NCBI GenBank assembly: GCA_028829895.1
Contig: CM054179.1
Coordinates: forward strand, 37,757,117 to 37,821,116
Source: Sinotaia quadrata
Lineage: Eukaryota > Mollusca > Gastropoda > Architaenioglossa > Viviparidae
Direction of reading: 5' to 3'
Length of the DNA: 64,000 nt
A model generated the notes under the pieces. It ran no database searches. It saw only the letters and a program-made list of their open reading frames with translations, and had not been told where the DNA came from. A program made the translations under genes and the position numbers. How positions within the stretch are numbered: position 1 is the first letter of the stretch; the number at the start of each line of letters is the position of its first letter. Positions 14,401-27,100 of this stretch are shown here, piece after piece.

Positions 14401-15090
14401 CACGTGGCACCAGGAGTGTAGATAAGTATATCTACTACCTCCAGGATCAAGTGAATATTTGGCAGAACAATTCTCTTTAAAATAATTGACACTAACGATT
14501 GAGTGGGAAATTACGATTATTTTGAATCTAGACTTCGTGCTCGTGATTAATTGTTACTGTTAGTTGTTAAATATTAAATTCATTTTTCATCTTGTTAAGA
14601 ACCTCTTTTGTAGTAATTTGTATGCATATAGACCAAAGAATGTGGATTGGATGGGGGCTGTTTGAGCTAAACGAATGACGTAATGAATGCATATGAATCT
14701 AAGAGAGTTTTTAACGATCTCCAAGCCAGCTAATGTACGCAAATTGTCAGTTCCGTAAATCTGTGATCTAGACTACAAAGACGCATTTTTAATTCAGTCG
14801 AATGATAATTTGAGCAACCAGTCTGTTTAGGTTAAAGGAGGGGAATTAATTTAATTAGTAAATAAAAGTTCCATAATTTCCTAAGCAGGGTCTCTAAATA
14901 AATACTGGAAACGTAACAATATGACCGGACTTTCTCTTACATTATTTTTTGCATGTCTATCACTTTTCCTGTTTGTCTGTCTTCTTTTATCAGCTTTTCT
15001 TTGATCTCACTTGATTTTTATGGATAAGTAATGGTTGTATACATTATTGTGGAAGGGTGGGTGTACGTGTCTACAGAGCTCTGTGTGTGT

Positions 15091-15137
<47 letters not shown>

Positions 15138-18100
15138 CGTAGCGCTTGTTTTGCCTGTTTATCTGTGTCTATCAGCTAGGGGCTGGTAGGAGTTTAGTGG
15201 CCAAGGAGGTAATAATTCGGATCTTATTAGGGTCATGTGTTGATGTCTGCTGACCCCAGTATGTACTCTCTGGCATGTGTACGCATGCGCGGAGCCGATC
15301 GCTAGACAGTTTACCCATAATGTGTACTTGTAAATAAGAGCGAATGTGCTGAGATGGGTGCACATGTGATGTTAAGTCTCTTTTTGTTGTATGTAGTATG
15401 GCAGATTTGTTAGATGATGTTATTTTTAATCAGCGAGGACGCTGATTCAATCTTAGTGGCCAGGAATGTGGAAGGGTGCGTGTGCACAGAGCTGTGTGTG
15501 CGTGTGCATAGCGCTTGTTTTGCCGGGCAACAAAGTAGGTCATTGGCCGCTAGTTTGAATCTCGCGGCGCGGTCTGCTATATAGTAATGTGTATGGCTGT
15601 GCCATTGTGTAGGTGTTTAACCGCCTTTATTATATTATGTATTTATTAAGCAAAGTTAATGTTTATGTATTTTAATAGGTAGTGGGATGTAGTTTGTATT
15701 TATGTAATTTAGTAAGCTAGTTTATATTGTTTTCTTAATGTATTCTATGATTTATGTATGTGTACATGGTTTTCCCCTGGCACAGGACTATAGTTAATTA
15801 TTTTATTTGATAATTTGTTTTGTGAATTATATTGTAAGGAAGAATTATATTTAAAGAGTATTTAATGTAGTATTTTTTATAGTTAAAGAATTATATAATT
15901 CTAAGTATTTCAAAATATATTTATATTAGAACAAAAGAATGTTAGCACAGAAGAACCAGTTTAGCATCAGTTTTTAGTCTGAGTTTAGTGGAGTCCCCTT
16001 TGAGGCTCGGATTTTAAAATTATATTGTAAGTTACTGTGTGTGAGAGAGAGTCGGAGAGTTTTTTACAGTCTTATATATACAACCTTCATTACTGCTTTT
16101 ATTACTGCAATTGAAAGTACATGTCATCATTTTGGTTGATAGGCTAAATTTTAAAATGTTCTTATCCTAGTACCCGTAGAGATGAATTTACTACTTTCAA
16201 ACACGTTTCTTTCTTTCAGAGGAAGGCAAGCCGTCCCGTGTTTCACGTAAGTCGAAGTTCCGAAGAATTGTTAGTTTGGTGTACGTGTAATGTCTGTTTT
16301 CAAATTTTCAACTAGTTCATGCAATAAAATATCACTGGGAATTATTTCTTTTGAGGGGAGGACTATCAATTATTGAAAATGAATAGGAAAGAAACTCCTA
16401 TCTCTTCCTGTCACGAAGCTAAGCTAAATATGAGTTCTCATAATTGTTGACTTTCATTTACAGCGTCATTTCTGTTTTGGAATTCTAACTAGACTGTCAC
16501 AGAACGGGAGGGCTCGTTACAAGCCGACCCCGAGCTGAAGTTAGAGATGCAAAGGGTGAAGTCTATTTTTGGCCTGCTCCGGTGCACCTCCAAGAAAAGC
16601 TCATGTGACGTATGCCAGTACTACGTCGCGTCAAGTTGTTACATAGACACACATGACATACACCATTGATGTTTGGGTGGGGCCCAATTTATTAATGTCA
16701 TGCCAAGGAACGTTTTATTGGCGGTGTGTGTTGTGAGTGTGTATCATAAATGTGAATAAATGGACGAACAGACGAACGGTGCAAACACTAGTACAAATTC
16801 TTTCGTCCCTCTCAAAGACTAGGAATAACAAGAGAGTTGAAAGATGTTTAAATCAGGTTATTTATTTCCCGATTTAAAAGGGGCACTACTCTTTCGCACA
16901 GTGATTAATCATTCATTCAACTTTCCAATGTCATACACTCGGTGGGAAATAAGGGGAGATGAAAATGATGAAATTCAAAATATAAAATAAAGATTAATTA
17001 CACAATTCTTATGCGGCAAATGTGGCCGCTTTAACAATAGTTCACATATAAATAAGCATTACTTTTAACATGAAAGTTCTTATTTTGCAAACGATATAAT
17101 AGTGTTCATTTTCTTCAGTCCTAGAGTTAAGTATGTGCGCGTTAGCCGTGCTAATTATTACTCACTATTAATGTCAGAGTTCCAAGGAGACGACGTAAGC
17201 TCACACGTCACTTATAAGCGGCACTTCAAAGTGAAGACGGGACGCAATTGAGGCGTCGCATTACAGGTGAAGATTCTGCAGAATCTAGGCACCACTTTCA
17301 GATTATCACTGGGGAGAAATCTGAAATTTAGCTGACTGTTGTCAGCCTCGATAATTATCGTTGTTTGTCGTGGAAACGGACACCTCAACGACGTTTAGCA
17401 TTATCGGGTAGAGTCGTCCAGTGGGATGTGTCGTCGCATTACATTGAGTGTAGAAATCCGGATGTCTGTAAGAAATCTCGGTGCTAGCCTCCCAATAGCG
17501 GGATAGATCTGTCCAACCGAACTCTCAGACAGGGGGGAGAACAAGTTGGTCCCTCGTGTCGTTAACTGCATACAACCAGCGTCGCATGCATCGGGTTTTT
17601 CTTGGACAGTGAACTTTCCACTTTGCCAAAAGTTATACTGAGTAATTTTGCCTCGTTACTCAATATATGGCATCAGACGGATGGAAAACGGATGGAAAGA
17701 GATTATTGCAGCTTTCCTTTATGAAATCTCTGTACATGAGATAATTCATACGTGAAGTTAGACTGGCTTCAGACGAATCGACGTTTTCAACATTGAGAAT
17801 AAAGTCTTCATTTTGCCTCTTATATAGCTTCACTGAATGTTTCCAAAACTTCCAGAAGCTATGTCCTGTGACATGATTTTTGCCTTGGATATATAGTGAT
17901 AATCGTGATGCACGCTTTTCTGTGGTCAATTCTAATGCGCACTGGCCATTTCTCTCGTCAACAACACGTGACTCGTAGTGCGCAGTTGTCCCGATCATTT
18001 AATATACATATCCTTCATAAACTAATATATATATTCAATATGATATTTAACACACACTGCGTCACGAACGTCTGTCTACTAAAGAGATCTTAGGTGACCG

Positions 18101-21100
18101 TTACTGGAAGTTACATGCTACATACGAAAAATAACAAACTCAGGTTGCTTCAACTAGTTTTGTTAGCGGTTTATTAAACGAAATAAAATATATTTCTGTC
18201 CCTCATTTCCTGTGACATAGACCATGTAATAAAATCGGAGTTCTCATAATTGTTGACTTTCATTTAAAACGTCATTTCTGTCTTGGAATTCTAATTCTAA
18301 TAATTCTTGCTTTCAGAGATGAAAGCCAAGCCGTCAGGTGCTCCTTCAGGTAAGTCGAAGTTTCGAAGAATTGTTAGTTTGGTGTACGTGTAATGTCTGT
18401 TTTCAAATTTTCAACTAGATCATGCAATAAAATATCACTGGGAATTATTTCTTTTGAGGGGAGGAATATCAATTATTGAAAATGAACAGGAAAGAAACTC
18501 CTATCTCTTCCTGCCACGAAGCTAAGCTAAATATGAGTTCTCATAATTGTTGACTTTCATTTACAGCGTCATTTCTGTTTTGGAATTCTAACTAGACCAT
18601 GTAATAAAATCGGAGTTCTCATAATTGTTGACTTTCATTTACAGCGTCATTTCTGTTTTGGAATTCTAATTCTAATTCTAATAATTCTTGCTTTCATTTT
18701 CAGCCAAGCCGTCAGGAGCTCTTTCAGGTAAGTCGAAGTTCCGAAGAATTGTTAGTTTGGTGTACGTGTAATGTCTGTTTTCAAATTTTCAACTAGTTCA
18801 TGCAATAAAAAAATCACTGGGAATTATTTCTTTTGAGGGGAGGAATATCAATTATTGAAAATGAACAGGAAAGAAACTCCTATCTCTTTCTGTCACGAAG
18901 CTAAGCTAAATATGAGTTCTCATAACTGTTGACTTTCATTTACAGCGTCATTTCTGTTTTGGAATTCTAACTAGACCATGTAATAAAATCGGAGTTCTCA
19001 TAATTGTTGACTTTCATTTAAAACGTCATTTCTGTCTTGGAATTCTAATTCTAATAATTCTTGCTTTCAGTGAAAGCCAAGCCGTCAAGTGCTCCTTCAG
19101 GTAAGTCGAAGTTCCGAAGAATTGTTAGTTTGGTGTACGTGTAATGTCTGTTTTCAAATTTTCAACTAGTTCATGCAATAAAATATCACTGGGAAGTATT
19201 TCTTTTGAGGGGAGGAATATCAATTGTTGAAAATGAACAGGAAAGAAACTCATATCTCTTCTTGTCACGAAGCTAAGCTAAATATGATTTCTCATAATTG
19301 TTGACTTTCATTATTTACAGCATGATTTCTGTTTCAGAATTCTAATTAGACCATGTAATAAAATCGGAGTTCTCATAATTGTTGACTTTCATTTACAACA
19401 TCATTTCTGTCTTGGAATTCTAATTCTAATTCTAATAATTCTTGCTTTCATTTTCAGCCAGGCCATCAGCTGCTCCTTCAGGTAAGTCGAAGTTAAATAT
19501 GACTCATTGAAGGTAAGAAGTAGGTGTTGACCGAAGTGATTTATAGCCAGTGTAGGAATGTTGACTATAGTGGACTTTTTCATTGTGATTTCTTATTAAA
19601 GTTCTTAAATTAAATAATTTATCTTTCGTGGAGTACAATGTGTTAAAATATAATTGTTGTAAAATTTGCTCTAAGAGAATTAATTATTATGTGTGAATTT
19701 GTTAGCCGAATACATGAGCATAACTATGTATACTTTGATGACAATGATGATTAAGATAAAGAGTGTTTATGTGCACTAATTCTCTAAAAGCTCTAGAATT
19801 TAGAGAAACGGCATAAAACTCTTAGAGAAGTTGCAGTAAATTTAAAGTGTATTTTATGTATTTTTATTTATAACTATTATATTATTTTTGGTAAAAAAGA
19901 AATTTATAAGTATTAAGAATAACAGTGGTAATGCAACATAAATGTGTTCTTAAAGAAATCATAATTAACAAGAAATGCAGTTTAATATTTAAATAAAATA
20001 TTGTTTTTAATTTCACTCTAATATTGCAAATAAAATAAATTTGTTTTATAAGATTTAAGAAATATATATGTGGCAGAGAGGTGTCTTCTCTGTGTGCGTC
20101 CTTTTGGTTATTAATTAATAAGCGACATTATACTAATCAATAATGTATATTAATTAATTCTCTTTTATACCAATCGCACACAATCTCCTCAAGGGTCTTG
20201 TCATGCGGTCCGAGAGTGACTAGGTCAAGCCTTGAGTAGTCCGTCCGTCAGTGACCCTCTCCTCAAGTGTTACCTGTCTCAGAATAGTGAACTATACGGC
20301 GTTTACAATCGTTTCTTCCCTATCCAGCCCTTCCACAAAATCTCTCATCGTCGAAAATGGGAAAACTATCTTAAAACATGTGCATAGACCATCTTTTAAT
20401 TGTTATTACGTCATTGGCAGCCCCCACCCATTCTCGATTTCACATGAACCTCCCTCCAATGATAAGAGAGTAGATAGTTAAAAGATAACAAATTTATTTT
20501 AAAAAATAATAATAAAATTCAAATTATTCAATGTCATTAAAACCACACCAGAAAATAATACAAGATTCAGATTTCAAATACTCCTCTCAAGTCAATATTT
20601 AGAAGAATAAAGAATAAAGAATTTAACTGTTCTGAATCAATAATTAGAACTGGAAAATTAAGAGTTAACAGTTCTCAGAAAATCAGCAATTAGGAAATAA
20701 GATATTCATCCTTCAGATTTCTCTCAAAATCAATATTGAAAGGAATTAGGGATTAAGAATTTAACTGTTCTCAATCAATAATTAAAATGAAGCATATTAA
20801 AAGTTCTTATACAATAATTAGAAATGAAAAATTAAGAGTTTAACAGTTCTTAGAAAAATCAGTGATAAGAAAAAAATAAGATATTCGTCCTTCACAAATT
20901 TCTCTCGAAAAACAATTATAAGAAAATGTTCACAATTAATATTAATACTCTGCCTAGCACAATTACTAGGTGCATAGACTCAGCATTAATATTCATTCAA
21001 GAAATATCAGAATAAGAAATATAGGAAGAGATAACACAAGAATTTGCACAATCACAGAATGCTACAGGTTTACAATGAGACAAATATGGGTTATGATCAC

Positions 21101-24100
21101 CTGGTATTGTGCGTTGTTCCAGCCAGTTATGGTAGCCACTTGTTACAGCTTTACTTGGAACAGTTCTGAGATAATGTCCAGGTCCATAAGATTAACACTT
21201 AATTTAGCACATGTTCTTGAATCACAAATCCAGTGAATTCAGTCCTTGACTCCAAATAGATATTTCTCCCTGAATATCACAAACTCACTGTCAGTTCAAT
21301 AAATGACAACTGACTTCTATCCAGTTAATAACACACCAAATCTAAGTCACAGTGAATTTGTCCTGTTAAGTCCTTCTTGTGCCCTCTTGTCTGTTAGCAA
21401 TTCAGGTAAACAACCGTACGTGCGTCGTCCAGACAATTCTGCTGTTCAGTTCTTCAGCTTAGTGTTCTTAGACCAGCGTCCCTCAAAGCTGTGAAAATAC
21501 AAAGTGAATTTTCCACACATCAGTCTCATGTTATGACTAAAGTAAACCTGTAATTCCATTCTTGGTTCTCATCTTAAATTCTTTCACATGTACTTCCTTT
21601 CTTAGTCCAAGAATGCAGTTACAGAAAAATCATTTAAAGTTACAATATTAACAACAACAAATCTACAATTTTTAATAAGTAAAGAAAATAATTAATCTGT
21701 ACAAAAATCGTAAATTTACTGTCACAAAACGTGAGGGCTCGTTACAAGCCGACCCGAGCTGAAGTTAGAGATGCAAGGGGTGAAGTCTATTTTTGGCCTG
21801 CTCCGGTGCACCTCCAAGAAAAGCCCGTGTGACATATGCCAGTACTACGTCGTGTCAAGTTGTTACATAGACACACATGACATACACCATTGATGTTTGG
21901 GTGGGGCCCAGTTTATTAGTGTCATGCCAAGGAACGTTTTATTGGCGGTGTGTGTTGTGAGTGTGTATCATAAATGTGAATAAATGGACGAACAGACGAA
22001 CGGTGCAAAACAATAGTACAAATTCTTTCGTCCCTCTCAAAAACTATGAATAACAAGAGAGTTGAAAGATGTTTAAATCAGGTTATTTATTTCCCGATTT
22101 AAAAGGGGCACTACTCTTTCGCACAGTGATTAATCATTCATTCAACTTTCCAATGTCATACACTCTGTGGGAAATAAGGGGGGATGAAAATGATGAAATT
22201 CAAAATATAAAATAAAGATTAATTACACAATTCTTATGCGGCAAATGGGGCCGCTTTAACAATAGTTGACATATAGAATAAGCATTAATTTTAACATTAA
22301 AGTTCGAATTTCACAAATGATATAATAGTGTTCATTTTCTTAGAGTCCTAGAGTTAAGTATGTGCGCGTTAGCCGTGCGAATTATTACTCACTATTAATG
22401 TCAGAGTTCCAAGGAGACGACGTAAGCTCACACGTCACTTATAAGCGGCACTTCAAAGTGAAGACCACGACGCAATTGAGGCGTCGCATTACAGGTGAAG
22501 ATTCTGCAGAATCTAGGCACCACTTTCAGATTATCACTGGGGAGAAATCTGAAATTTAGCTGACTGTTGTCAGCCTCGATAATTGTCGTTGTTTGTCGTG
22601 GAAACGGGCACCTCAACGACGTTTAGCATTATCGGATGGAGTCGTCCAGTGGGATGTGTCGTCGCATTACATTGAGTGTAGAAATCTGGATATCTGTAAG
22701 ATTTATCTCGGTGCTAGCCTTCTCAATTTGCGGGATAGATGTGTCAAACAACTCAGACAGGGGGGAAAAACAAATTGGTCCCTCGTGTCGTTAACTGCAT
22801 ACAACCAGCGTCGCATACATCGGGTTTTCTTTGACAGCGAACTTTCCACTTTGCCAAAAGTTATACTGAGTAATTTTGCCTCGTTACTCAATATATGGCA
22901 TCAGACGGATGGAAAACGGATGGAAAGAGATTATTGCAGCTTTCCTTTATGAAATCTCTATACATGAGATAATTCATACGTGAAGTTAGACTGGCTTCAG
23001 ACGAATCGACGTTTTCAACATTGAGAGTAAAATCTTCCTTTTGCCTCTTATATAGCTTTCACTGAAGGTTTCCAAAACTTCCAGAAGCTATGTCCTGTGA
23101 CATGATTTTTGCCTTGGATATATAGTGGTAATCGTGATGCACGCTTTTCTGTGGTCAATTCTAATGCGCACTGGCCATTTCTCTCGTCAACAACATGTGA
23201 CTAGTAGTGCGCAGTTGTCCCATTGTTTAATATACATATCTTTCACAAACTAATATATATATTCAATATGATAATTGACACACACTGCGTCACGAACGTC
23301 TGTCTACTAAAGAGATCTTAGGTGACCGTTACTGGAAGTTTCATGCTACATGTGAAAATAACAAAACTCGGGTTACTTCAACTAGTTTTGTTAGCGGTTT
23401 TTTAAAATGAAATAAAATATAATTTCTGTCCCTCATTTCCTGTGACATTTACCATCTTAGACAATCTGTCTGCCCTGTCTATGCTTGTTAACTGTAGAAG
23501 GACCATATATGGGATCCGGAGTCGAATGGGCGTTCGAGCCCGACACGGCCTATTTAAGCTAGAGTTGGGCTCTACGTTTTAATCCCCCCTTCTGGGCATA
23601 AGCCGTCCTTTGTCTCGCGTATTGTATTTTAGTCACAGTTGAATGACTCTACTCAAAGACTGCTCTGCTAGTGCAAGGCTGGTGTCCCTTAGAAGCTGCC
23701 CGACTCTGAGCTACAATGGCGTCTATTCCCCTTTGCAGTGCGTACTGTTACGTAATGCATGCGTCCTCCGTCAGCGTGGTTGTCTGAACACCTGGTTGTA
23801 TGACTGCATAGGTCGCTTGGTTCGACTTTGAATCTCCACTCTTATTATGAGATCAAAAGCCTGACTGCCTAACAGGTTGAATACGATTTTCTACCCGATT
23901 TTCTACCCCACAAAATCTCTGACTGGCTTTGCAGTGTCTCACAATTAAAGTTAAAGCATCAAAAGAATTCTACATCTGTTTAACTTTAATTAAAGGAATT
24001 TTACCTGTGTGTCTGTTTGCATTTTCAGCTCCACAATATATATACATACAATAATTGTGCTCTTAATCATATTTTAATTATTATCACTTATTTGTAAGTA

Positions 24101-27100
24101 AAATAAATTTATTTCTATTAATATTTAGGTTTTTAAATAAATGTCCTTGTAATAAACATGTATTTGTTGTTAGTCACTCCTAAGTGAAATTTTTATTGAA
24201 TCGGAGAAGAACAGAGCAGGAAGGGCAGGGAGATAGAAATGTATTTGTTGGGGAGCCTCTGGATGAAAACATTTAAGTAGTTGTTATATAAGGTACACAA
24301 CACGCGAACACTGTATGTATTTTTAAATTAAAGAAGACACTCAGAAATTGCCATCCGATAAAGGGACAATTTTTTTTTATTTTTCTAGATTGTGTATCAG
24401 GTCATGTACTATAGCCATTTAGGGTATGTAAAGAGAAAATAGACTAGAATAGTTTAGGTGTGAAACTTTCGGAATCTGTGGCATTACTGGCCATTCTGCA
24501 TAAAAAAACTATATGTCTAAAGTTAAATGCTTAAGTGTTGAATATGTAGGATTTTTACTCACAGATTCATAACACTTAAATCTTTTAATTTGATGTGGAC
24601 CATTGAGATATTTTATTCATGAAAAATAGTGATCAGCAGGCATATTGATTTCTTTGTCTCAATTCATGTGTTCTTAGGTCTTAGGTCTTAAGCGATTAGT
24701 CATTATGAAGATATATGTAATAATTGTGTATATCTCAGAACTATTAATACATATATATCCAAACTTTAATTATTAATATCGCAAATATCATTAACATTTT
24801 CTTCTCGCTACTTCAAGTTGCCCGAAGTTTCTTCATTAAACGTGCTGACTAGCAGAAGCATGTTCTAGAGTTAGTTAATTAATGCATACTTCATAGCTAC
24901 TTTCTAAAACAAACTCGCTGACCAACAGTAAACTGTTCTAGAGTTAGTTAAGTAATGATTACTTCATAACTACTTTCTCCACAAAGTCGCTGACCAACAG
25001 TAACCGGTTCTAGACTAAATTAAGTAATGATTACTTTAGAGTTATTTTTTCAAACTCATTAACAGTAGTAGATTCTAGAGTATGCTTAATAATTCATACT
25101 TTACTATATAACTAGTGCCTTCAAACTCACGAATAGCAGTAATTCGTTCTAGAATAAGCTCAGTTTGCTACATTTTACCTACTCTAGCCAGAATACAGAC
25201 CCCTTTTGACTAGCACACACGACATTTGTTATATTTTAGCTACTCTAGCTAGAATACTGACTCCTTTTGACTAGCACACCTGACATTTGTTATATTTTAG
25301 CTACTCCAGCCAGAATACATACCCCTTTTGACTAACATGCAAGACATTTGTTATAGTTTGGCTACTCTGCCAAAATACAGACGTCTTTTGACTAGCTTGC
25401 ACGACACTTTTTATATTTTAGCTGCTCAAACCAGAATGCATACCCCTTTTGATTAGCATGTATGACATTTGCTATATTTTAGCAGCCAAAATACATACCC
25501 GTTTAGACTAATATGCATGACATTTACTATATTTTAGCTCCTCTAGCCAGAATAATTTAAGTGAACAAATTTAAATACACAGAACGAAATGCATAGTGCA
25601 GGTAAACAAATTTAAGTACACAGAAAGAATGCATAGTTTGAGTGAACACAAACAGAAGACAAAATAGTTAGAGTGGAAAATAAAGTACATAGCAATTGAA
25701 GAAAATAATTAGAGTGAAAACATAAAGTACAGAAGAGGAAAATAGTTAGAATCAACAAATAAAGTACACAAAAAACAAAAAATAATGTTACAGGAATGCA
25801 CAGAAATTACAAATAAACTGAAGAAATAAAGTACATTGAAAGAAGAAAAAATGTATAGTGAACAAAAATAAACCTATACTTCTATCACCTCTCTAGTTCA
25901 AGCATATTCGTTTTGTTTCGCCGTCCAAAGATGGACACAAATACTCACACACAAACACACTAAATAACGTAGGCGCATCGACCAATACCAAAACATTGCG
26001 GCAGTGGACAGTTACACTGTATTAAAATTAATTGTCTTTATATACATCGCACAACTAGCCATGGGCAACAACGAAGCGATGTTCATTCCTATTTAACAAT
26101 GCTCCCGCTTTTTTACGTGACTGTTTCCAGCCATCCCTATTCAAATCTCTTCATTCGCTTCCAGTAAACAGCTAAACTATGTCGACACAGACAGCTAAAC
26201 TATGTCGACATAGACAGCTAAACTATGTCCGGCATAGATAACTAAACTATACGACAGAAGACAGCCAAACTGTGTCTGACAGTATAAACTATGACCGATA
26301 TTAGACAACTAAACTGTCCGACAGTAGGCAACTAAACTATATCTGACAATAGACAACCAAATTATGTCCGACAGTAGGTATCTAAACGGTCCGGCAGTAG
26401 ACAGCTAAACTATGACTGATAGTAGACAGTCAAATTATGTCCGACTGTAGACAGTTTAAACTATGTCCGACATAGACAGCTACACTATTTCCGACATAGA
26501 CAGCTAAACTGTGTCCGATATACACAGCAAATTATAACTGTCTGACATAGACAGCTAAACTGTGTCCGATATACACAGCAAAACTGTCCGACATACACAT
26601 TTAAACTGTCCTACTTAGATCGCTAAATTGTCCGACGGTAGACATTTAAACTATGTCCATCATAGACAGCTAAATTATGTCCGACATAGACAGTAAACTA
26701 TCCTATATAGACAACTGAACTATGTCCGACGTAGACAGCTAAACAGTACGACAGTGGACAGCCAAACTGTGTCTAACAGTAGATACTTAAACTATGAGCG
26801 ATGGTAGACAGCTAAGCTATGCCAGATAGTAGACAGCAGGACTGTAAACAGCTAAACTATTTCCGACATAGACAGCTATAATTTGGACTGTAGACAGCTA
26901 CTAAATTATGTCCGACATGGACAGCTAAACTATGTCCGACAAGGACAGCTAAACTGTCCAACATATCCAGCTAAACTGTCCGACATATCCAGCTAAACTA
27001 TGTCTGATATAAACAGCAAAACTGTCTGACATAGACAGCTAAACTGCCCGACTTAGCTAAATTGTCCGACTGTAGACAGCTAAACTATTTCCAACATAGC

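Larger units (their letters stand above)
11623..16219 (+). other. 4.6-kb intron with repeat remnants
   Basis: Contains an ~81-bp imperfect duplication (about 12362-12530), three 24-bp copies of 'attcagtctccctgttcg' (about 13070-13137), and a less AT-rich block (about 13380-14460) that looks like degraded mobile DNA but has no recognisable protein. A pair of LTR-like starts lies near 15048 and 15467, with a (GT)n tract in the first. The 14460-15040 part and the 15600-16200 part are plain AT-rich sequence. Confidence 0.4.
18218..19492 (+). repeat. Tandem duplication block carrying the tail microexons
   Basis: Units of about 367-387 bp, each with one microexon, donor flank 'gtaagtcgaagttccgaaga', 'gtgtacgtgtaatgtctg', 'tgaaaatgaacaggaaagaa' and acceptor flank 'ggaattctaattctaataat'. 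Within each unit 'gttctcataattgttgactt' also occurs twice, so the unit itself contains an older internal repeat. The first unit starts at 16220 and is interrupted by the family A element. Copies differ by a few percent only, pointing to recent amplification or gene conversion. Confidence 0.9.

Noticed and set aside
17660..17998. 112-codon minus-strand ORF in family A copy 2
   Set aside because: Not preserved in the nearly identical copy 3, and without recognisable protein features.
22593..22949. 119-codon ORF inside family A copy 3
   Set aside because: The equivalent frame is broken in copies 1 and 2, and there is no coding pattern; it is part of the element.
23510..23570. tRNA-like B-box ('gcgttcgagcccg')
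   Set aside because: No A-box, acceptor stem or cloverleaf can be formed around it, and it lies in a family B repeat.
24026..24055. Terminal exon candidate after 'gcattttcag'
   Set aside because: The same 'tgcattttcagct' occurs at the end of family B copy 3 (about 34103), so it belongs to the repeat; strong exons also follow further downstream.
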